Shown here piece by piece: positions 9,087 to 16,618 of a stretch of DNA of 64,000 nt. This stretch comes from a bacterium (GTDB lineage: Bacteria; Acidobacteriota; Thermoanaerobaculia; Multivoradales; J023). The translations under genes were made by a program, and so were the position numbers. The notes below the pieces were generated by a model that was given only the letters and a program-made list of their open reading frames with translations, was not told the DNA's origin and ran no database searches. The stretch covers positions 1-64,000 of the forward strand of contig JAAELT010000661.1 of NCBI GenBank assembly GCA_024226315.1, read 5' to 3'. Each line of letters starts with the position of its first letter. Position 1 is the first letter of the stretch.

Positions 9087-12000
9087 CTACGCGGCGGCTT
9101 CCCGACCCAGTGTGAAAAAGAAGGTGCTGCCGCTGCCCGACCCCTCCGACTCGACCCAGATGCGACCGCCGTGGAGCTCGACGATCCGCCGGACCAGGGC
9201 CAGGCCGATCCCGGTGCCGTCCTGCTCGGTTTCGAGCCGTTCGAATAGGCCGAACACCTTCTCGTGATAGCGCGGATCGATACCGATGCCGTTGTCGCGC
9301 ACGAAAAAGATCTGATCGGCGCCGTTGCGCCTCACCCCGACCTCGACGCGCGGCCGGACGCTCTCATCGACGTAGGTCACCGCGTTGGCCAGCAGGTTCT
9401 GAAACACTTCGAGCAAGCGGCCGCGGTCCCCGACCACGGTCGGCAGATCTTCGGCGATCTCGATCTGGCCTTTGCGTTCGGTGACCAGACCGGCGACCAT
9501 CTCGACCGCTTCGGCCGCCAACTCGTCCAGGGCAATCTCTTCTGGCGGGTTGATCTTGCGCCCCACGCGCGAGAGCTCCAGGAGCTCGTCGAGAAGCCGC
9601 GACATCCGATCGGCAGCGGTGCCGATGCGGCGAATGTCGTGCTCAACGCGCTCGCCGTCACCGGAGGCGATATCTTTGCGCAACAGCCCCAGGAAACCCT
9701 TGATGGTGACCAGCGGGCTCTTCAAATCGTGGGAGACGGTGTAATTGAAACGCTCGAGCTCGGAGTTCTTCTCCTCGAGCTCGACGATCAATTTTTCGCG
9801 TTCGGCGATGAGTCGCTCGCGTTCCTTGACCTGAACGCGTTCGCGCTGGGCGATGGCGCGCTCGAGCTCGACCTTGCGGTGCTGGCTGCTGACGAAGCCC
9901 CAGACCGCCGCGGCGGCACTCAGCGTGTAGAGGGTGATCGCCCACCAGGTCTTCCAAGGCGGCGGCGCGACATCGATTGCGATCGACAGACCGTCCTCAT
10001 TCCAGACTCCGTCGTTGTTCGAGCCCTGGACCCGGAGCACGTAGCTGCCCGGATCCAGATTGGTGAAGCTCACCCGGCGGTGGTTACCGAGATCGATCCA
10101 GGAGTCGTTGAAACCCTCGAGGCGGTAGCGATAAAGATTGTGACGGGGCGCGGTGTAGTCGAGGGCCGCGAACTCGAACGAAACGATGGAGTCACGGTGA
10201 CTGAGAGAGACGTCGCTGAGATCGAAGATCGGCCGGCCGAGAGCGACTGGTTTGTTGAGCTTCGAGAACGATGTGAGCACCACCGGTGGCACCGCGGTGT
10301 TGCTTTCCAGACGATCAGGGAAGAAGGCGTTGAAACCGCCGGTTCCGCCGAAGAAGAGCTCACCGCCCGGGCTCCTGAAGTGCGCGTTCATATGGAACTC
10401 GTTCGACTGCAGGCCGTGGCTGACGTTGTAGTTCTTGAAGCTGCGCCGCCCTGGGTCCAGCCTCGACAGACCGCTGTTGGTCGACAGCCAGAGATAGCCC
10501 TCGGCGTCCGGGTGAATACCGTAGATGACGTCGTTGGGCAGGCCGTCACGCTCGAGGAAGTGCTCGAAGTGAGCCTGGCCTCCTTCGTCGATCTCCAGCA
10601 GCCGATTGAGGCCGATCTGAGTGCCGACCCATAGGTCGCCCGCCGAGTCGCTCAGGAGCGAGAACACCATGTCGCTGCTCAGGCTCGAGGCTTGCGCCGG
10701 ATCGTTGCGCAGGCGCAGAAAGTTCTTGGTGTCGGGATCGAAGCGGTTGAGTCCTCCCTCGAAGGTGCCCAACCACAGATTCCCTCGTCGATCCTCGGCG
10801 AATGCGGTAACCCGGTCATTCGACAGGCTGTTCTCCTGCTCGGCTTCGTGCAGGAAGCGCTCGAAACGTCCGGATGCGCGGTCGAGGCGATTGAGGCCGC
10901 CGCCGAAGGTACCGATCCATAGCGTCTCGCGGGAATCCTCGAAGATCGCCATGACGCCGTTCGCACCCAGGCTGTCCGGGCGTGACGGATCGTGGCTGTA
11001 GCGTATGAAGCTCTCGTCGCCGGGGTCGAGTCGGTTGAGGCCGTTGCCGAGGGTGCCGGCCCAGAGCACGCCCCGGCGGTCGTGATGAAGGGCGGTGACC
11101 CGATTCCCCGACAGGCTCGCCGGATCTGCCGGATCGTGCCGAAAGTGTCGGATGCTGCCGGTGGCGCGGTCGAGGCGATCCAGGCCGTGGCTGGCGTGGC
11201 CGATCCACAGTCGCCCTTGCGAGTCTTGCGAAATGGACAGGACGTCGCTGCTGGCAAGTTGGCTCGGCCGCGATGGATCCCCCTTGTAGGGCGAGAAGGT
11301 CCAGGTTCGGGGATTCCATTTGTTCACTCCTCGCTGGGTGCCGACCCACAAGACGCCTCCTCGGTCCTGGAAGATGGAGACGACGCGATCGTCGCTCAGA
11401 CTGGAGGAATCCTCCGAGCTGTGGCGATAGTGGGCGAACGCTTGAGCGTCGCCCAGCCACAAGTCGACGCCACCATCCGTACCGATCCACAGCCGGTCAC
11501 TCACGTCCTGGTACAGCGTACGTACACGGCCAGGACTCAGGCTGGCGCCGGTCGCTGGCTTGTGTGTGAAGTGGTCGAACGAGTCGGTGCCGGGCGCTAG
11601 TCGATCAAGGCCACCGTAGTGAGCGAACCAGAGGTTGCCCGAACGATCTTCGAGCATCGACAAGATGCTGTCGTGGCCCAGGCTGGCGGGGTGTCCTGGA
11701 TCGTGCAGGTAACGCTCGAAGCCATCGGATCGGTTGCCCAGCTCCGGGCTGCCGAGGCGGTTGGCGCCCTTCAGAGTCGCGACCCAGACGTGGCCGTCGC
11801 GATCCCTCAAGACAGCACGCACCTGGTCGTCGCTCAAACTCGAAGAAACCGAGGGCTCGTGACGAAAGCGTTCGAACCTACCGCTGCCTGGATCCAGGCG
11901 GTTGAGCCCCGAGCGATCGGTGCCGACCCACAGCGTGCCGTCGCTGTCCTGAAAGAGCGTCGAGACCAGGTTGCTGGAGAGGCTCGTGGGGTCGTCGGGA

Positions 12001-12422
12001 TTGTGCTGGAAGTGGGTGAAGGAATCGCTCGCACGATTCCAACGGCTGAGGCCGCCGCCACGGGTGCCGACCCAGATGTCACCCGAAAGATCCTCCTCCA
12101 GCGCCTGGACGTAGTCGTTGGGCAACGTCGCCGGATAGGCGGGATCGTGCCTGAATGCGACAAAGCTGTTGCCGTCGAAGCGGTTGAGGCCATCCTGGGT
12201 ACCGAACCACATGAAGCCGATGCGATCCTGAAGGATGCAAGTTACGGTATTCTGGGTCAGGCCCTCTTCGACGGTGATGTGGTCGAAGCGAATGCCGCGT
12301 TCCTGCGCCCGCAGATCGGTGGACGGCAGTACGAAGGAGACCAGGACCGAGGCCAGGACCGCTAGCCGCGGGCGACCTGGCAGCCGGCTCTTGCCGGTTC
12401 GCCGGAGACCTCGAGTCAACAT
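9087..12422 (-). CDS. Two-component propeller sensor histidine kinase (propellers-YYY-HisKA-HATPase)
   Basis: The 1111-residue protein starts with a signal peptide (cleavage near LRAQ). About fourteen WVGT/GLNRLDP-type blades (residues ~40-720) form two seven-bladed two-component-regulator propellers. A Y_Y_Y domain (YRYRLEGFNDSWIDLGNHRR) and a single TM (about 825-845) follow, then a coiled coil rich in Glu/Arg, HisKA (SHDLKSPLVTIKGF, near 895) and HATPase (NLLANAVTYVD; DNGIGIDP; GTGIGLALVRRIVELHGG). Unlike Bacteroidetes hybrid regulators there is no C-terminal REC or AraC domain, so it needs a partner. The two small genes upstream (12477-12958) are in the same direction and may be co-transcribed. 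The ligand is unknown. Confidence 0.93.
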   Translation of the reverse strand: MLTRGLRRTGKSRLPGRPRLAVLASVLVSFVLPSTDLRAQERGIRFDHITVEEGLTQNTVTCILQDRIGFMWFGTQDGLNRFDGNSFVAFRHDPAYPATLPNDYVQALEEDLSGDIWVGTRGGGLSRWNRASDSFTHFQHNPDDPTSLSSNLVSTLFQDSDGTLWVGTDRSGLNRLDPGSGRFERFRHEPSVSSSLSDDQVRAVLRDRDGHVWVATLKGANRLGSPELGNRSDGFERYLHDPGHPASLGHDSILSMLEDRSGNLWFAHYGGLDRLAPGTDSFDHFTHKPATGASLSPGRVRTLYQDVSDRLWIGTDGGVDLWLGDAQAFAHYRHSSEDSSSLSDDRVVSIFQDRGGVLWVGTQRGVNKWNPRTWTFSPYKGDPSRPSQLASSDVLSISQDSQGRLWIGHASHGLDRLDRATGSIRHFRHDPADPASLSGNRVTALHHDRRGVLWAGTLGNGLNRLDPGDESFIRYSHDPSRPDSLGANGVMAIFEDSRETLWIGTFGGGLNRLDRASGRFERFLHEAEQENSLSNDRVTAFAEDRRGNLWLGTFEGGLNRFDPDTKNFLRLRNDPAQASSLSSDMVFSLLSDSAGDLWVGTQIGLNRLLEIDEGGQAHFEHFLERDGLPNDVIYGIHPDAEGYLWLSTNSGLSRLDPGRRSFKNYNVSHGLQSNEFHMNAHFRSPGGELFFGGTGGFNAFFPDRLESNTAVPPVVLTSFSKLNKPVALGRPIFDLSDVSLSHRDSIVSFEFAALDYTAPRHNLYRYRLEGFNDSWIDLGNHRRVSFTNLDPGSYVLRVQGSNNDGVWNEDGLSIAIDVAPPPWKTWWAITLYTLSAAAAVWGFVSSQHRKVELERAIAQRERVQVKERERLIAEREKLIVELEEKNSELERFNYTVSHDLKSPLVTIKGFLGLLRKDIASGDGERVEHDIRRIGTAADRMSRLLDELLELSRVGRKINPPEEIALDELAAEAVEMVAGLVTERKGQIEIAEDLPTVVGDRGRLLEVFQNLLANAVTYVDESVRPRVEVGVRRNGADQIFFVRDNGIGIDPRYHEKVFGLFERLETEQDGTGIGLALVRRIVELHGGRIWVESEGSGSGSTFFFTLGREAAA

Positions 12423-12476
12423 GATCTGTGCGCGTCCAGTCCTTGACCTCCCCGCCGCTCGGACTGGCGGCGTTGA

Positions 12477-12668
12477 TCACAAGACCTTATCGAAGAACAG
12501 CAGACCCGACCAGAGCAGGATGCCGAGCGCTCCGAGGGCGAGCCCCCTGGCATTCTCGAGAAGCGACGCTCTGGGTTCCACGAACGTGGCGGGCAATGGT
12601 CTCTCGGCGTGATGCTTCACGGTGGGGTCGCGGAGCAGGACAGCCCTGGGCGGAGCCAGGCGCATCAT
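12477..12668 (-). CDS. Small tail-anchored membrane protein
   Basis: The ATG (12668-12666) overlaps the TGA of the gene upstream (TGATG), with GGGAGG about 10 nt before it, so translational coupling is likely. The 63-residue product has a basic N-terminal half (MMRLAPPRAVLLRDP) and a C-terminal hydrophobic segment of about 20 residues (GLALGALGILLWSGLLFFDK). It lies between a small exported protein and the propeller histidine kinase, all on one strand. No family is recognised. It could be an accessory of the kinase, or a non-functional frame; the coupling is the main support. Confidence 0.5.
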   Translation of the reverse strand: MMRLAPPRAVLLRDPTVKHHAERPLPATFVEPRASLLENARGLALGALGILLWSGLLFFDKVL

Positions 12669-12958
12669 CAGCAGACGGCCTCCCGGCCGAGTTGCTCGAG
12701 GTGTTTCTCGATCCAGGGCACGCCGGCGAGCCGGGTGGTGGCGTCGGTTTCGATCCAGGGCACACCGGCGAGCCGGGGCGTGTCGTCGGTTTCGATCCAG
12801 GGAACGCCGACAATGTGGTCCTGGTCGATCGCGGCTTCCGTGGCTATGCCGAAAGCCGTCTCCGAGAGATTGTCCGCGGACACCAAGAACAGCTGGCCGA
12901 TGAGCATCGCCAGCGCGACCACCAACCCAACACTCCCGACTTGTCGCATCTTGCTCAT
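12668..12958 (-). CDS. Small exported protein with three VPWIE repeats
   Basis: The start ATG at 12958 has GAGG 5 nt upstream; the longer open frame has no such site. The product is 96 residues: a short basic start, a hydrophobic signal or anchor segment (GSVGLVVALAMLIGQLFL, about 8-25), then three 14-residue units with the core GVPWIET, GVPWIET and GVPWIEK. I do not recognise the family. The repeats and the position before a propeller sensor kinase suggest an exported ligand or binding peptide, which is only inference. Confidence 0.65.
   Translation of the reverse strand: MSKMRQVGSVGLVVALAMLIGQLFLVSADNLSETAFGIATEAAIDQDHIVGVPWIETDDTPRLAGVPWIETDATTRLAGVPWIEKHLEQLGREAVC
12708..12809 (-). repeat. 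Three 42-bp units encoding the VPWIE repeats
   Basis: The motif TCGATCCAGGG recurs at 12708, 12750 and 12792, an exact 42-bp period in phase with the reading frame. Copies share most bases, so the expansion is recent or maintained. Confidence 0.8.
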
Positions 12959-13277
12959 TTCTGCCTCGTTTCCGACTCGTTCGTGTTTCGTGTGCTCCGA
13001 TCGCCTTGGGGTATCGCCGGAGCATCGATGTCGACGACATCTAATCGCTCCCGGATTACGATCAGGATTACGAAAGCGGATCTTTCGACCGATCCATGTG
13101 TCTGAGAGAAAGCTCCGAGAAGGGGCACCATCATGGGAAGAATTCACTGCCAGTGAGAAACTCCCTGGCTCATCCGGGGCGAGCGCTTCTTTCGCGCTGT
13201 TTCTGGGAAGGGCGCTAAGAGCTGAAGTCAAAGGACTTCTGTGCCTACTCGGCCCCCCTTCGAAGGCTGGGTGTCGA

Positions 13278-13294
13278 TTGGCACTGTCGTTGCA
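13278..13294 (+). promoter_or_regulatory. Sigma-54 promoter for the REC operon
   Basis: TTGGCAC-TGTCG-TTGCA has GG at 13280-13281 and GC at 13292-13293 with the required 10 bp between them. Predicted initiation is near 13305, giving a leader of about 68 nt to the ATG at 13373. The rest of the 414-bp divergent gap (12959-13372) contains no gene that I can support; enhancer sites for a bEBP would be expected there, but none is obvious. Confidence 0.6.
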
Positions 13295-13372
13295 GTGCCT
13301 TATCGCGGTACTCTAAGCGGCTCCTAGCCAAGCACGAAGAAAGAGGGGGGAGCCGATTTCTGGAGGAGGTCG

Positions 13373-13777
13373 ATGACCGAATCTCGAGACAAGATACGGC
13401 TCTTGGTAGTGGACGACGACAGGGGGATGGCTGCGACGCTGAGCGACGTGCTCGGGGCTTCGGGTTACGGCGTCGAAACGGCCTACTCGGGATCAGAAGC
13501 GGTGGAGCGGGTAAAGAAAGCGCAACCCGATGGCATTCTGATGGACATTCGGATGCCTGGCATGAACGGTGTCGAAACCTTCCGCGCGACCAAGAAGTTG
13601 TCGCCCGAGAGTTTCGTGATCTTCATGACCGCGTTCTCCGAGTCCTCCCTGGTGGACGACGCACGCCGCGAGGGCGCGGTCGAAGTCGTGCCAAAACCCA
13701 TCGACTGGGAGAGCCTGCTCCTGCTGATCGAGCAGTCCGCCGGCTCCGGTCCAGGCGTTTCCATGGAGATCTCGTGA
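13373..13777 (+). CDS. Stand-alone response regulator (REC domain)
   Basis: The protein has 134 residues and consists of a single receiver domain. Acidic pocket residues lie in VVDDD, the phospho-acceptor Asp in ILMDIRMPG (about residue 58), the Thr in FMTAF and the Lys in VVPKPID. GGAGG lies upstream of the ATG. There is no output domain, so it should act as a phosphate carrier or through protein contact, like CheY or Spo0F. It is first in an operon with two further REC proteins, and its GTGA stop overlap with the next gene implies coupled translation. Confidence 0.93.
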   Translation: MTESRDKIRLLVVDDDRGMAATLSDVLGASGYGVETAYSGSEAVERVKKAQPDGILMDIRMPGMNGVETFRATKKLSPESFVIFMTAFSESSLVDDARREGAVEVVPKPIDWESLLLLIEQSAGSGPGVSMEIS

Positions 13778-14556
13778 CAACTACGGGCGAAGAGACAACT
13801 ACTGGCGAAGAGACGACCAGCGTCCTGGTGGTGGACGACGATGAGGGGATGGTGGCGACCCTTCGCGACATCCTCGGCACCACGGGTTACCAGGTAGACG
13901 TTGCACACTCCGGGTCGCAGGCCCTCGATTGTGTGCGCCGGCGGATCCCGGACTGCATCCTGATGGATGTCCGTATGCCCGGGCTGAACGGAGTGGAGGC
14001 TTTTCGCGAGATCAAGCGGTTGGCTCCCGACAGCTCCGTGATCTTCATGACCGCGTACGCGGCCTCGGAGCTGGTCAGCGAAGCCCTGCGCGAGGGCGCC
14101 GTCGAAGTGATTCCCAAACCTCTGGATCTCGAACAGGTCTTGCATCTCATCGACGCCAACGCACACAAGACCTCGGTCCTGGTGGTCGACGACGACTCCG
14201 CCTTCTGTCGGTCGCTCGGCGATGCCCTGTCGGCCCAGGATCTGGACGTCCACACCGCGTTCTCCGTCGACGAGGCGATCGAGCTGTTCGAGCTCGAGCC
14301 CCGGCGGGTGGTGATCCTCGACATGCATCTCGACGGGCGCAACGGGCTCGACGTCTTGCTCGTCTTGAAGGAAGTCAACCCCCTGGCCATCGTGATCCTG
14401 ATGACCGGATACCCGGATCTGCAGGAGTCCATGCGGAAAGGACTCTCGATGTCGGCGACGGCGTGCTTGAACAAGCCCTTCGAGGTCGACGACCTGATCC
14501 GGGCGATCCGGCGGGCAGTCGATTGCCGGCGGGCCGGCCAGGAGACGAACGCGTGA
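13774..14556 (+). CDS. Dual receiver-domain protein (REC-REC)
   Basis: The GTG start overlaps the TGA of the preceding gene by 4 nt. The 260-residue product has a Thr/Glu-rich N-terminal tail with a duplicated TTTGEE motif, then REC1 (about 15-128; ILMDVRMPG, FMTAY, VIPKPLD) and REC2 (about 133-250; VILDMHLDG, LMTGY, CLNKPFE). Both keep the acceptor Asp and the Lys, so both can probably be phosphorylated. REC1 is very similar to the REC protein just upstream, suggesting duplication. No output domain is present. Confidence 0.92.
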   Translation: MTTTGEETTTGEETTSVLVVDDDEGMVATLRDILGTTGYQVDVAHSGSQALDCVRRRIPDCILMDVRMPGLNGVEAFREIKRLAPDSSVIFMTAYAASELVSEALREGAVEVIPKPLDLEQVLHLIDANAHKTSVLVVDDDSAFCRSLGDALSAQDLDVHTAFSVDEAIELFELEPRRVVILDMHLDGRNGLDVLLVLKEVNPLAIVILMTGYPDLQESMRKGLSMSATACLNKPFEVDDLIRAIRRAVDCRRAGQETNA

Positions 14557-16460
14557 CGGAAGCCCGCTCGGTCTTGATCGTCGACGACGATCCGGGCGTA
14601 CGTACCTCGCTGCGGGACGTGCTCGAGGCTCGAGACCACGAAGTCGAGGCCGCGGGCTCTGGGCGCGACGCGCTGGCCGCTTGCGAGCGCCGGAGCTTCG
14701 ACGTCCTGTTGCTCGACATCAAGCTGCCCGACATGTCGGGGTTGGACTTGATCGCCCGGATCGAGGATCTGCGGCCAGAGATCGACGTGCTGGTGGTCAC
14801 CGGTCATGCGACCTTCAACAACGCCGCTCTAGCGGTCCGTCCTTCGACCGTCGGCTATCTCACCAAGCCGCTCGACCTCGACCGTCTGCTCGCGATCATC
14901 GACGAGATTTCCAGGCGTAAGCGGCTCGAGCGGGAGAACCTGCGCCTCCAGGCGGTGATCCGGCAGAGCAAGAGCCAATGGGAGTCGACGTTTGACGCGA
15001 TCTCCGATCCGATCATGATCGCCGAATCCGACGGCTCGATCCTGCGCGTCAACCTGGCCTTCTGCCGGCGTTTCAACACCACCTTCCTCGACGCTGTCGG
15101 CGAGATGGACTCGCGGGTGTTGTTCGGCCTGGAGGAGGAATCCGACGAGGCGGTAGGCCACGAGCTGCTGGCGTCGGCGCGGTTCCTCGAGGAGCGCAAC
15201 GATCTCGCCATCCCGGGAGTCTTCCTGCTGGCGTGCTACTCGGTCAAGCTGGAGAGCGGCACCGGCGTCATCTACGTGCTGCGCGACGTCACCGCTCGCA
15301 AGAAGACCCAGGAAGCGCTCTGGCAGCGCGAGAAGCAGCTCTTCCAGGCACAGAAGATGGATGCCGTCGGCCGTCTCGCCGGCGGCGTCGCCCACGACTT
15401 CAACAATCTGCTGACCATCATCCTGGGCAACGCGGAGATCCTCTACGACCTGATGGCCGAAGACGATCCTTTGCGCGAGAGGATCGGCATCATCAGCAAG
15501 GTGGCGGAGCGCTCGTCTCTCCTGACCCGGCAGCTGCTGGCCTTCAGCCGCAGCCAGGTGATCCAGCCCAAGGCCTGCGACCTCAACACCATGGTTTCGG
15601 TCTCCGAAAACATGCTGCGCCGGTTGATCCGGGAGAACATCGACTTCCGCACGGTGATCGAGCCCAGCCTCGAGCGCGTCTTCATGGATCCCGTGCAGCT
15701 CGAGCAGATCATCCTCAACCTGATCATCAACGCCCGCGACGCCATGCCCGCGGGCGGCACCCTGACCGTCCGGACGTCCCATCAGACGTTGGACGAGGTC
15801 CCCGGCCAGGGCGCGGAGGCCGGGCGGGGGGAGCCGACGACCTACGTCACCCTGTCGGTGGTGGACACCGGCTGCGGCATGGACGCCGAGACCGTGGACA
15901 AGATCTTCGAGCCGTTCTTCACCACCAAGGAAAAAGGCACCGGGCTGGGCCTGTCGACGGTCTACGGCATCGTCGAGAAGAGCGGCGGCACGATCCGCGT
16001 CGAGAGTGAGCTCGACCGCGGCACCGCGTTCCATGTCTATCTGCCGCCGGCGGCCGCGGGAGCGGTGGTGGCCACCGAGAGCGAGGACAAGGACGCCCAG
16101 GCGCCCCAGCAGCCGGCGACCGTACTGCTGGTGGAAGACGAAGAGATGATTCGCGAGCTGGCCCGCGGCGCGCTGGCACGCTGTGGGCACACGGTGACGA
16201 CCGCCAAGGACGGCGAGGAAGCGTTGGCCGCGGCCACCGAGTGCGACGGCGCGATCGACCTTCTGATCACCGACGTCGTGATCCCAAAGCTCGACGGACC
16301 CGAGCTCGCCGCGAAGCTGACGGCGGTGGACCCGGATCTGCGGGTACTGTTCATCTCGGGCTACGTCGATCGAGAGTTGCCGGCGGAGGTCGAGTACCTC
16401 GAGAAGCCGTTCACCATGCAGAAGCTGATTCTCAAGGTGGGCGAGGTCCTGGCAGGGTAG
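14553..16460 (+). CDS. Hybrid sensor histidine kinase REC-PAS-HisKA-HATPase-REC
   Basis: The start is the GTG at 14553, which overlaps the previous stop (GTGA); the open frame extends upstream, but that part is out-of-frame coding of the REC-REC gene. The 635-residue soluble protein has REC (about 5-118; LLLDIKLPD, YLTKPLD), a coiled linker, PAS (about 145-250), HisKA (about 270-335; GGVAHDFNNLLTIILGNAEI), HATPase (NLIINARDAMPAGG; DTGCGMDAE; GTGLGLSTVYGIVEKSGG), and a C-terminal REC (about 520-633; LLVEDEEMI, LITDVVIPK, YLEKPFT). It probably exchanges phosphate with the two REC proteins in its operon, forming a phosphorelay. Confidence 0.93.
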   Translation: MTEARSVLIVDDDPGVRTSLRDVLEARDHEVEAAGSGRDALAACERRSFDVLLLDIKLPDMSGLDLIARIEDLRPEIDVLVVTGHATFNNAALAVRPSTVGYLTKPLDLDRLLAIIDEISRRKRLERENLRLQAVIRQSKSQWESTFDAISDPIMIAESDGSILRVNLAFCRRFNTTFLDAVGEMDSRVLFGLEEESDEAVGHELLASARFLEERNDLAIPGVFLLACYSVKLESGTGVIYVLRDVTARKKTQEALWQREKQLFQAQKMDAVGRLAGGVAHDFNNLLTIILGNAEILYDLMAEDDPLRERIGIISKVAERSSLLTRQLLAFSRSQVIQPKACDLNTMVSVSENMLRRLIRENIDFRTVIEPSLERVFMDPVQLEQIILNLIINARDAMPAGGTLTVRTSHQTLDEVPGQGAEAGRGEPTTYVTLSVVDTGCGMDAETVDKIFEPFFTTKEKGTGLGLSTVYGIVEKSGGTIRVESELDRGTAFHVYLPPAAAGAVVATESEDKDAQAPQQPATVLLVEDEEMIRELARGALARCGHTVTTAKDGEEALAAATECDGAIDLLITDVVIPKLDGPELAAKLTAVDPDLRVLFISGYVDRELPAEVEYLEKPFTMQKLILKVGEVLAG

Positions 16461-16502
16461 GAGGGATCGTTTGCCTTCGTGGCGGAGGTAAACGATCCTC
16501 CT
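16459..16502 (+). terminator. Inverted repeat after the hybrid kinase
   Basis: AGGAGGGATCGTTT (16459-16472) pairs with AAACGATCCTCCT (16490-16502), 13 pairs with one bulged G. It begins at the stop codon and lies before the next promoter. There is no T tract. Confidence 0.6.
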
Positions 16503-16515
16503 GATCCGGTTTGTC

Positions 16516-16545
16516 TTGACACGGTGCGGCATAGATCCGTAGCAT
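16516..16545 (+). promoter_or_regulatory. Sigma-70-type promoter for fadJ
   Basis: TTGACA (16516-16521) and TAGCAT (16540-16545) are 18 bp apart. The first in-frame ATG of the downstream open frame (16544) lies inside this -10 box, which supports ATG 16619 as the true start. Confidence 0.65.
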
Positions 16546-16618
16546 GATTCGAGACCGTGTCCTCCGCGGTTTCTCTCATCGCTTCCCAGAGCCCACCTGT
16601 CATCAGGAGTCGCCGATC

